DNA from: Eurosta solidaginis
Taxonomy: Eukaryota > Arthropoda > Insecta > Diptera > Tephritidae
Length of the DNA: 64,000 bases
Direction: 5' to 3'
Assembly: GCF_040869045.1 (NCBI RefSeq)
Contig: NC_090320.1
Span: 236,810,978 to 236,874,977, forward strand
Translations under genes and position numbers: made by a program
Notes under the pieces: generated by a model
Databases searched by the model: none
Told to the model about the DNA's origin: nothing
What the model saw: the letters and a program-made list of their open reading frames with translations, nothing else
Part shown: one piece after another, positions 51,363 to 61,550 of the stretch
How the letters are laid out: each line of letters begins with the position of its first letter
How positions within the stretch are numbered: the stretch's first letter is position 1

Positions 51363-54300
51363 AAATTCATAATACAAAATTGAATTTTTTATCGAAGTAG
51401 CATGGTAAATAAGTTAGTGAAAACTAACGACGGCAGAATGAAGAAGAAATGTTTATGTGTGATGTGGATGTGGATAATAAAAATGGAACTTATTTTTATA
51501 GTCATGGTTGTAAAGATAAGACAAAGCAAGAAAATGAAGAAAATTAAGAATAGGGAAGGGAGAGGGAAAAAGAAAAGGAGGGAGATGAATGAAATATTAG
51601 AAATCAAAACCGAAGTCGGAACCGAAACCGTATGGCGTGCTATCGAAATGTTAACGGTTACCATACCATTGTATGTTTGTTATCAGCGAAATACAGACGA
51701 TTTATCGGTTTCTAATCGAAAAGCTATTGATTTGTTACCGCAATGTTATCTAGTTATCTATTTATTATTGAAAATTTAGTGGTCATTTATCGAAAAGTTA
51801 TTGAGTACTTGGTACTCACACCTCCTATTGACGTAAATTTTTTATTTTATTCGGTTAATATTTTAAGTTTGACCTCATTCTCAAAATTATATTACAACAA
51901 AACAAAAAAATAAAGGTTTAAAAAATCTAAAAAAGATAATTTCATAATACAAATTGGATTTTTACATCGAAGTAGCAGCGCTAATTAGTTAATGGAAACT
52001 AACTAAAGCATAATGAAGAAGAACAAGTAAGGAAGGTTAAGTTCGGGTGTAACCGAACATTACATACTCAGTTGAGGGGTATGGTGACAGCATAAGGGAA
52101 AATAACCATGTAGTAAAATGAACCGAGGGAAACCCTGGAATGTGCTTGTATGACATGTGTATCAAATGAAAGGCATTAAAGAGTATTTTATGAGGTAGTG
52201 GGCCATAGTTCTATAGGTGGACGCCATTTAGGGATATAGCCATAAAGGTGGATCAGGGTTGACTCTGGAATGCGTTTGTACGATATGGGTATCAAATTAA
52301 AGGTATTAATGAGGGTTTTAAAAGGGAGTTTGGTTGTTGTATAGGTGGTCGCCTTTTCGAGATATCGCCATAAAGGTGGACCAGGGGTGACTATAATGCA
52401 TTTGTACGATATGGGTATCAAATGAAAGGTGTTAATGAGTATTTTAAAAGGGAGTAATCCTTAGTTCCATAGGTGGACGCCGTTTCGAGATATCGCCACA
52501 AAGGTGGACCAGGGGCGACCCTAGAATTTGTTTGTACAATATGGGCATCAAACGAATGGTGTTAATAAGTATTTTAAATGGGAGTGGGCCTTAGTTCTAT
52601 AGGTGGATGCCGTTTCGAAATATCGCCATAAAGGTGGACCAGGGGTGACTCTAGAATGTGTTTGTACGATATGGGTATCAAATTAAAGGTATTAATAAGG
52701 GTTTTAAAAGGGAGTGGTGGTTGTTGTATAGGTGGTCGCCTTTTCGAGATATCGCCATAAAGGTGGACCAGGGGTGACTCTAGAATGCGTTTGTACGATA
52801 TGGGTATCAAATGAAAGGTGTTAATGAACTTTTTCATTTTCTTCTACTTAATATGGTAGGTGTCACAACCATTTTAATAAGTTTTTTCTAAAGTTATATT
52901 TCGCGTCAATAAAACAATCCAATTACCTTACCATGTTTCATCCCTTTTTTCGTATTTGGTATAGAATTATGGCATTTTTTCATTTTTCGTAATTTTCGAT
53001 ATCGAAAAAGTGGGCGTGATCATAGTCGGATTTCGTTCATTTTTCATACCAAGATAAAGTGAGTTCAAGTAAGCACGTGAACTAAGTTCATTAAAGATAT
53101 GTCGATTTTTGCTCAAGTTATCGGGTTAGCGGCCATGCGGAAGGACAGACGGACGACTGTGTATAAAAACTGGGCGTGGCATCAACCGATTTCGCCCATT
53201 TTCACAGAAAACAGTTAACGTCATAAAATATATGCCCCTACCAAATTTCAAAAGGATTGGTTCATTTTTGTTCGACTTATGGCGTTAAAAGTATCCTAGA
53301 CAAATTAAATGAAAAAGGGCGGAGCCACGCCCATTTTGAAATTTTCTTTTATTTTTGTATTTTGTTGCACCATATCATTACTGGAGTTGAATGTTGACAC
53401 AATTTACTTATATACTGTAAAGAATTTAAATTTTTTGTTAAAATTTTACTTAAAAAAAAATTTTTTTTTAAAAGTGGGCATGGTCCTTCTCCGATTTTGC
53501 TAATTTTTATTAAGCGTACATATAGTAATAGGAGTAACGTTCCTGCCAAATTTCATAATATATCTTCAACGACTACCAAATTACAGCTTGCAAAAGTTTT
53601 AAATTACCTTCTTTTAAAAGTGGGCGGTGCCACGCCCATTGTCCAAAATTTTAGTAGTTTTCTATTCTGCGTCATAAGTTCAACTCATCTACCAAGTTTC
53701 GTCGCTGTATCGGTCTTTTGTAATGAATTATCGAACTTTTTCGGTTTTTCGATGGTTATAGTTTCGTGGTTATAGTCCGATATCGTTCATTTTAAATAGC
53801 GATCTGAGATGAGTGCTCAGGAACCTACATACCAAATTTCATCAAGATACCTCAAAATTTACTCAAATTATCGTGTTAACGGACGGATGGACGGACGGAC
53901 GGACATGGCTCAATCAAATTTTTTTTCGATCCTGATTATTTTGATATATGGAAGTCTATATCTATCTCGATTCCTTTATATATGTACAACCAACCGTTAT
54001 CCAATCAAACTTAATATACTCTGTGAGCTCTGCTCAACTGAGAATAAAAATCGTTAAATATGTGGATGATAAAAACCGAGCTTGTGTTTATAGTCACGGT
54101 TGTAAAGATAAGGCAAGGCAAGAAAAAGAAAGGAAATGAAGAGGACGGAAAAGAGAGGAAAAAAGAAAAGGAAAAGAGAGGAAAAGAAATATTCGAAGTC
54201 AAAGCCAATGTCGGAATAGAATCCGAATGACGTGCTATCGAAGTGTTAACGGTTTGTTATCAATAAGTTGTATGTTTGTTATCGGCGGGATAGAGACGAT

Positions 54301-54580
54301 TTATCGGTTTTTAATCGAAAAGTTAACGATTTGTTACCGCAAAGCTATCGAGCAGTCGATTAGTTATCAAAAATTTATTGGTTACTTATCGAAAAGTTAT
54401 CGAGTACTTGATACTCACGTCTTCAATTAACCTAAACTCGAAATCTCTTATTTACCACTGCGTTTTTTATTTTATTCGGTTAAAATTTTAAATTATTTCC
54501 ACATTCTTAAAATTATTTTACAACAGAACAAAAAAAAGAGGTTTAGAAAAACAAATCAAAAATGTTTAAAATATTTAAGA
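51363..54580. repeat. Tandem duplication of a ~580-bp TTATCGA-rich repeat, second unit split by copy F
   Basis: Unit 1 is about 51363-51940. Unit 2 is 51941-52021 plus 54051 to about 54580, with copy F between. Shared landmarks in order: 'ttcataatacaaa', 'tcgaagtagca', 'aactaac', 'aatgaagaag', 'tgtggat-ataaaa', a GA-rich tract, 'tgacgtgctatcgaa' (unit 1: 'tggcgtgctatcgaa'), 'gacgatttatcggttt', 'gatttgttaccgcaa' and 'ttttttattttattcggtta'. The units are clearly diverged, so the duplication predates the insertion. Confidence 0.8.
52022..54050 (-). mobile_element. TACTC-family element, copy F, full length
   Basis: On the minus strand: 5' end TTTTTATTCTCAGTTGAGC at 54050, hairpin TGAGC-AGA-GCTCA, short (GTCC)n with about five units (53880-53905), CCACGCCC boxes, about five minisatellite units (52140-52840), 3' hairpin (52041-52058, intact) and end at AACAAGTAAGG (52022). 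The uninterrupted repeat unit at 51363 supplies the empty site, placing the junctions after 'aatgaagaag' and near 'aaaaatcgtt'. Confidence 0.88.
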
Positions 54581-55139
54581 ATGAAAACTGGTATACATTT
54601 CTGGTTTTCAAACAAAACCCAAAGCACTCTCAGCTATAATTCAAAGCAGTTTCGGTCTTATTTATTGTTGCTCTTCAGAATTCGTTGAGGATCTTTTCAC
54701 CATGATCTCCGGATCCTTAAAGGATCACTTGCGATAAGTTTGGAAACTTTTTGGATTGACTTTAATACCATTCGACAGCCAATTCAATATCCAGTTATTT
54801 GGAAAGTGATTTCGGAACTATTTGGGGACAGTTTCGGAACTACTTGGGAACTTTCGGAAACAATGTCTTAAAAATTTTAAGGTCATTTCTTTATAATTTC
54901 AGAACTATTTGGGAACAGTTTTATTATAAATAGTAACCAATATCGACGAGTTTTCTGTTTGTTATTGGGAGCACACCCCCAACGTTTGCGATAACAATGT
55001 TATCGAGTAGATATCGAAGTGTTATTGGTTTATTATTTGTTTGTTCCCAAAGCCTAAACTGATAAATCGTGGACAACGCACTGGTATATTCTCAGTAAGA
55101 AAGCAATAACGTGGATAATGTTGTGATCGATTGTGGAGA
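54581..55139. other. Unassigned DNA with short degenerate repeats
   Basis: At 54775-54930 'ttcggaactatttggg' recurs three to four times at 20-60 bp spacing. TTATCGA-type motifs recur at 54930-55050. No gene recognised. Confidence 0.45.
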
Positions 55140-57148
55140 TTGAAACCACGTTTTAAACTTTAAACTATATTTTATTAATACGCCTAAATGTATGCGTCTA
55201 TTTTATTTTTTATTTCTCACAATAATCCAAAATTTTTGAAAATTGAAAAATCAATATTGAAACTTAAAATATTGATAATACATTTAAAAATTACAAAGTT
55301 CAAAGTAACTAAAATACAAATTTAAATAAAAATAAAAAGAACCCTACATTACTCCCCCTTTAAGAAAATTTATCATTAAACAAATTGAATGTAACTCTCT
55401 TTTTATGTAAATTCTTGGTGTTGTTTGTGTTTGTTGTTTCAATTATTGCAGGTTTTAATTTATCAATAGGAATAGTTTTAATATTATTATCTATATCAAG
55501 ATTTGTGGTCTTTTTCCACAATTTTGTAAGGTCCTTCATATGGTTGTTGTAATGAATGTTTATTAATGACTCGAACAGATGCAAATTTACAAGTTTGAAG
55601 ATCTTTTGGAACATAAATTTCAGTATCAGCATCTTTATGATGACTTAAATTTGATCTAACATTTCGAAAATGTTCACATAAATTACTTAAAACTTCAGTT
55701 GATGAAAAATGTTTAGCTGATGGCACAACAAGTTCCCCTGGCAAACGTAAATTCTGACCGAAAACCATTTCCGCTGGTGTAGCCGAAATATCTTCTTTGT
55801 AAATAGATCGCAAACCAAGTAATATGACAGGTAACTCGTCATACCAATTATTTGTGTCCTCTCTAGCTATTATAGTAGTCTTTAATTGTCTATGAAACCT
55901 TTCAACCATACCATTTCCTTGAGGGTGATATGCGGCTGTTGTAATTTGGTGACTACCAAGTAATTTAGTTAACTCTGAGAACAATTTCGATGTAAATTGT
56001 CTACCTTGATCATTTGTTATCTTTAACGGAACTCCAAACCGAGAAATATATTCTCTAAAAAACTTATTTGCAATTGTAGATGCTGAATTATCTTTTAATG
56101 CATATGCCTCGGGCCAACGGGTAAATCTTTCAATAATCGTTAAAATATAGCGATGTCCTTTTGAAATAGGTAATGGTCCAACTATATCTAAATGAATGTG
56201 TTCAAATATATTCTTTGGAATTTGAATTTTGACAATAGGGCATTTTGTATGACGATAAACTTTAGACTTTTGACAATTAAGACACTCTTTTTACCAAATA
56301 TTAATATCCTTATTCATATTAGGCCAATAATATTTTTTAACTATGAGCCGTCGTGTAGCTCTTGTACCCGGATGTGCTATTCCATGTAAAATATCAAATA
56401 CTGTCTTTCGCAAATTACTCGGTACAAATTGTCTAGGAGTTTCTCCTGAAATTTCACACCAAATATTAAAATTTAAAATGGGAATACTAATTAGTTTTAA
56501 ATTTAGATATTGAGAATCAGATACAAGTTGATTTAAGTCATCATCTTTTGTGTTGTTCAGTTTGTAAAATTTTAAAATTCAGTTCTGTATTATATATTGC
56601 ATTAACCTCAAAAGCTCTAGATAGCGTATCTACCACAACATTGGATTCTCCTTTAATGTATTGTATGTCATCAGTAAATTGTGCTATAAATTCCAAGTGT
56701 CTCGTTTGTCTAGGACTTCGTTCTGTTTTTGAATTTAAAGCAGTAGTCAAAGGTTTATGGTCCGTATAAACTGTAAATTGTCGTCCTTCCAAAAGATATC
56801 TAAAATGTTTTATATTTAAATAAATCGCCAATAATTCCCTATCAAAAGCACTATACTTAATTTCAGTTGGAGAAAGTTTTTTAGAAAAAAATGCAATGAG
56901 ATCAATTTTATTATTGTAATTTTGTTGTATAACGCCCCTTGAAACCACGTTTTAAACTTTAAACTATATTTTATTAATACGCCTAAATGTATGCGTCTAT
57001 TTTATTTTTATTTTTCACTATAATCCAAAATTTTTGAAAATTGAAAAATCAATATTGAAACTTAAAATATTGATAATACATTTAAAAATTACAAAGTTCA
57101 AAGTAACTAAAATACAAAGTTAAATAAAAATAAAAAGAACCCTACATC
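55140..57148 (-). mobile_element. Ty3/gypsy LTR element (possibly CsRn1-like), internally deleted
   Basis: Direct repeats at about 55140-55349 and 56940-57148 are short (about 209 bp) LTRs, TG...CA in minus-strand sense, and nearly identical. The minus-strand purine tract CTTAAAGGGGGAG precedes the 3' LTR (55350-55370). Pol coding begins immediately inside the 5' LTR with RNase H, so primer-binding site, gag, protease and RT are absent. The integrase wording (HLDIVGPLP, ERFTRWPEA, TNDQGRQF) resembles CsRn1-type elements. No clear target duplication was found. Confidence 0.85.
55360..56948 (-). pseudogene. Ty3/gypsy Pol remnant: RNase H and integrase
   Basis: RNase H (56541-56948): IAFFSKKLSPTEIKYSAFDR, ELLAIY, FTVYTDHKPLTTAL, YIKGESNVVVDTLSR. 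After a frameshift near 56550 comes the integrase HHCC region (LHGIAHPGTRATRR, C.NCQKSKV) with an in-frame TAA near 56291. The catalytic core follows: HIHLDIVGPLPISKG, TNDQGRQFTSKLF and AYHPQGNGMVERFHRQL, carrying D, D and E. The C-terminal tail (YEGPYKIVEK) frameshifts near 55560 into the 55360-55632 frame. The core triad survives but three lesions separate the domains. Confidence 0.85.
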
Positions 57149-58249
57149 GATAACAAACCGATAAGTCTTCTATAAAATGCCGATAGCAAACTAATAGCAC
57201 TGGCAATGTTACAGATACAAAATGTGTGTATGGATTCAATAAGCTAGTTTGGTCTTCTTCCTTCTTTCAATTATTATGTCACCAATTTGTACCTTTCGCA
57301 TGTCCGACGTTTTCACTGAATTTATTTCCATGAAATATCATTTAATTGGTTAATGGTTAATAAAAATACGTTTATGTGCATCTGGATTTGTGACTAAAAT
57401 ATAAAATGTTTTTAAATAAATTAATTCACAGAGCGCAACACAAGGAATCCATAAGAAATCGGCAACTAAGTAATTAATATGCCTCGGAGGTTGGTGCGAA
57501 ATACGAATAGTAAAATTAGCAAAATAAAAAATATTACCATGAAATGGTAATTAAAAATAACCAAAAAAGTAAAGAGAAAATTAAAATAGCCTTTACACAT
57601 AATTTAGTTTATTTACAAGTCATAAAATGTGGAGGTATCGAGACATGTAAAATATAAAACAAGAAAAATACCGAAAAAAATAATAAATCGTGAAAAATTT
57701 AATTCCAGAAACATGACTGGGGTAACAATTTTTTGCATACAGTTTCGTAACATTGTGCCCCAATTGTGGGTACATCACCATAAGTATAGATGCTATCGTT
57801 ATCAAATATCTTTTAAACCCATAGTATCCCTGCAGTCAAAAGCCAAAGTAGTCAGCAAACATTCCAGTTCATTGACTAGAATTTTGTGGCGTTATTCATA
57901 CTAGTCAGTTTTTGAATAGTTCATTGACAAGAATTTTGTTTGTCGGACTCTATGAAATATTTTCTAGCGGCAACTTGCAATGCATACTTTAGTAAAGAAG
58001 GTTAGACTTCGTACAAATCAACGGGCACATCACCACAAACACGATCACAGAATACCTTTCCTTTACTACTGCAGCCTAATGAAGCCATTACAAACGGAAT
58101 AGCTATGCCGATGCTAGAACACCTGAGTATAACGAAGGACATCAGTTACTTGACGCATGTTTTCTACTTGTCTTTTTTGCCTTTTCCATTGCAGAATAAT
58201 GAATAATAGAACGGACAATCCAACTACCAAAGCCTATCAAAAACGGTGA
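57149..58249. other. Unassigned AT-rich DNA
   Basis: It starts with TTATCGA-type motifs, then unassigned sequence. Nothing coding recognised before the LINE remnant. Confidence 0.4.
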
Positions 58250-58745
58250 GTCGTTATGATTCCTTTAGTCAGTAGCGAAGACGATGGAAAACGTTCTGCT
58301 TCCGTCATAAACCCAAGTCGTAGGTTAGCCAGCCATCAGCATGGCTTCTGTAAAATGCATATCACTACCACAGCCCAACATGCCATTAATACCCTGATAA
58401 ATTGCGGACTGAACCGCTCAAAACTCCAACATAGAAAGGTGCTCGTGGTACTTGACCTGTCGAAAACGTTTGACACAGACAACCACCGCGCACTACTCCC
58501 AGACATAGAAGGTTCATCCCTTGTCTAAAAAGATGTGCCAAAAATTATCAGAGTGGTTGGCAAGCGTCGTTTCAATTTAAGACCGAACCCTCCAAGCCTA
58601 GGAGAAATAAACAAGGGATGGCACAGGGTAGTGTCCTATCCCCGATTGTATTTAATTTAAACATATCAAAGCATCCTTTACCACCAGAACGAGCCACCAG
58701 CATATCCCTTGCCGACGACTGCACGATACGGATAATGAAAATTCA
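58250..58745 (+). pseudogene. Jockey-clade LINE reverse transcriptase fragment
   Basis: Frame 1 (58256-58528): ASHQHGFCKMHITTTAQHAI, NTLINCGLNRSK, VLVVLDLSKTFDTDNHRALL (motif A) and PDIEGS. A frame change follows, then QGMAQGSVLSPIVFNLNIS (motif B) and SISLADDCTIRIMK (motif C) to about 58745. The wording (QHGFxxMHSTTTA, LDLSKxFDTxNH, LADDCTI) is that of Jockey-group ORF2. Endonuclease and C-terminus are missing, and the frame is broken at about 58525. Confidence 0.8.
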
Positions 58746-58794
58746 TAAAACAAATATAAGAATAGCAAGAGCTGGCTTTAACTAAGATAACGCT

Positions 58795-59170
58795 ATGACA
58801 TAGTGTTCTGTTATCGATTTTCTGACAGGGTATTACGATTTGCAATCGAAAAGTCATCGAATTGTTATCCACAACTTATTGATTTGTTGTTGGAGGGTAA
58901 GCATCTTGTTATGGTCGTGTTCTCGATTTGTTATCAAATCCTGTCAATTTGCTATCGCATAAATATCAATAAGTTATCCACAAATTTACCGATTTGATAT
59001 CGAAAAGAAATCGATTTGATATTGGATTGTCCCCAATTTATCATTAATTTGTTATCGGAGTATAACAAATTTGTTATTGATTTGATATCGCGGTGTTACC
59101 TATTTATAATTGGTGAGTTATCGATTTTTTGTCAAAAAGTTATCGACTTCTTATCGTAAAATTATCGATT
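58795..59170. repeat. TTATCGA-rich degenerate short repeat
   Basis: More than a dozen variants of gttatcgatt, gatatcgaaa and ttatcgacttc at irregular 12-30 bp spacing. The same vocabulary is in 51290-51800, 54220-54420, 54950-55040 and 57148-57200. It separates the Jockey-type and R1-type LINE remnants. Confidence 0.7.
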
Positions 59171-59239
59171 ACCGGCGGACTGGAGCCAACACAGAACGCA
59201 CTCCCTTTCGAAGCGCATCTGACGAGCGAATCTTTGTAG

Positions 59240-59690
59240 ATTATTGGTAATCACTGGTTAGAACCGCCATGCAAAGAAGCATCGGCTACACCGAACCGAT
59301 ATAAGCTGTCCTGATCATTGCGGGATATATCTTCTCGCTGAGCGAATGGGAAGAATGTAGAGATGATCTTGCAATACACGCGCAAGAAGAACCGATTCGA
59401 TGCTGGCAATCACAGTATGCAGCTGCACCGCCGAAAAGTTGACAAGAGAACTAATTTCCTAACTGAGCCCATGGTTGAAGTGATCACACTGATAGATCGA
59501 CTTTTTCGTGACACGATATCTAATTGAAAGTGGTTGCTTCTGTAAATATCTCCACATAGTATTTAAGGTCAAAAACCCGAACTGCCTGCACTGCGGAAAA
59601 ATAAGAGATACTTGCCAACTTATCCCCTGGCAGCGTTCCTTAGCGACGGAAGGGCCACGGTTAGGTATACACTTTTGGCTTCCTAGCCTC
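59240..59690 (+). pseudogene. R1-clade-like LINE C-terminal fragment, decayed
   Basis: Pieces in several frames: QRSIGYTEPI (stop) AVLIIAG, then SLSEWEECRDDLAIH; NFLTEPMVEV; then LIESGCFCKYLHIV, NPNCLHCGKIRDTCQLIPWQ from the 59508 frame. The 'ST-A..VIAG' stretch and the 'GCFxxYLH ... CxxC ... D' stretch are typical of the C-terminus of R1/TRAS-type proteins. Stops and frame changes throughout. This is distinct from the Jockey-type RT just upstream. Confidence 0.55.
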
Positions 59691-60470
59691 AGAGTTCACC
59701 CGTACCTGAAATTATGCTTAATGCCATCCCAGGTGCTGTCTATTATCGTTCCGAGTCATTGGGGATAGTACCAGAAGGTGTCATTACCTTACCATACCGG
59801 ATTCAATCCAGCAAGAACTGACCATATCCGTGACACTTCTTCAACCTTCAGGGAGTGTTTTTGTGCATGAAGCAAGAACTTTCACTCCTTGGCTCCGAAA
59901 GACTTACATATATAATGCTGAAATAGGGATGGCTACCTTCATCTTCTCGCCTAAACTGAAGTCTCCTCCCATAAATCCAAAGCTAAAACTCAAACAGGTA
60001 CACAAATATACCAACAGGTGAAAGGTCTGCTATATATATAGTGAGATTATAGAGAAATAAATCATTGAAATCTTTTTAGATTAATAGCTTTGACAGTCTA
60101 AAAAAAAGATTGTAAATGACAAACGCAAAGCGCTAAACCCCACTTTTCCTTTCAATACCACGCGCAACTTCATTACGAGCAGCAGCAACACTGCGCATGC
60201 GTTCGGCTCCTCAATAAAAATTGAGCTGAGAAAAAACAAGAAAAGTAACAGAGGAGACTGGAACGCTACTAAAGTGACGACAGTCGTTTAGAGAATTCAA
60301 ACAAATCTCATAATTAGCGTACGGAGGTCAATAGCCAAATCACAAAGGGGCTATTGTCGATAATATATAAATCCGCGGCAATCACATACTCATCTCATTT
60401 AGACGAACATCTGCTTTTGTGTTAATCTTTGTTTTATTATTTTTCTTATGACGTTGTATTTACTGTTTTT
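59691..60470. other. Unassigned DNA
   Basis: The first part may be 3' sequence of the R1-like remnant. No genes or recognisable repeats to 60470. Confidence 0.4.
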
Positions 60471-61002
60471 TTTATACTCAGCTGAGCTGAGCTCGCAGAG
60501 TAGGTATATTAATTTTGTTCGCATAACGGTACCCCGTAACGGCATAAACTAAGATTAGATATAGATTTCCATATATAAAAATGATCTGGGCGAAAAAAGA
60601 AATTAATTTAGCCATGTCCGTCCGTCTGCCCGTAAACACGATAACTTGAGTAAATTTTGAGGTATCTCAATGAAATTTTGTATGTTAGTTCCTGAGAACT
60701 CATCTCAGATCGCTATTTAAAATGAACGAAATCACACTATAACCACGCCCCTTTTTTCGATATCGAAAGTTTCGAAAAACCGAAAAAGTGCGTAAATGCA
60801 TTACCAAAGATGGATAAAGCGATGAAACTTGGTAGGTGGGTTGACCTTATGACGCAGAATAGAAAATTAGTAAAATTTTGGGAATGGGCGTAGCACCGCC
60901 CAATTTTAAAAGAAGGTAATTTAAAAGTTTTGCAAGCTGTAATTTGGCAGCTGAGTATGTAATGTTCGGTTACACCAGAACTTAGCCTTCCTCTTACTTG
61001 TT
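60471..61002 (+). mobile_element. TACTC-family element, copy G, 0.53 kb deletion derivative with both ends
   Basis: It starts TTTATACTCAGCTGAGC with hairpin GAGC-TGA-GCTC (60484-60494) and includes the first modules with CCACGCCC (60743) and GGGCGTAGCACCGCCC (60885). It then jumps from 'ctgtaatttggcag' directly to 'ctgagtatgtaatgttcgg', with the 3' hairpin (60964-60981, one mismatch) and CTTACTTGTT (to 61002). The minisatellite and half the modules are deleted. Confidence 0.85.
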
Positions 61003-61550
61003 TTTAATATATTTTTTTTGCAAAGGTCTGAATTGGCAAACTTGTGGTTAACGCTAAAGAGAGCCCGCGTCAGTAACAAAAACAACAACACTGTTGACGG
61101 CCTTCATTTATCACCAAATCGAAATTGTTTCCGCAAACGATTAATTTTGTTCGATTTATGTACGTATTGACTAGTTTTTAATAATGAGACTATAATAATA
61201 TACTGCTGAGATGAAAAAACGATCTAATATCGCAGCATGAGATTGCGGGCATTACGGCTTATCTTCTAAAAACTTTGATCAGATGTATTGTTTTTCAAAT
61301 ATGCGAAATAATTAATAGGCGGTAACTGGTGGCAATTGTGGTGCCTTATATGCAGTGAGAAAGAGACTTTGCGGACAAGGTCTAATGCTGACGTCTGTGG
61401 ACGAGCTTTTAATTATAGCCGGCATCAACGCGAGGTAATTATAAATCTTATTTAACTCAATAAATACTCCGGCGTAGACATAAAAATAGTGCCTAACAAT
61501 TATAGTTTGTCGTCGCGCAACTGGTCAAAAAACGAAATCGCTGATATACA
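61003..61550. other. Unassigned DNA
   Basis: No feature recognised. Confidence 0.4.

Noticed and set aside
49462..52837. Frames reading LIPISYKHILESPLVHLYGDISK
   Set aside because: Translations of the 128-130 bp minisatellite. The unit length is not a multiple of three, so the frame is lost every unit.
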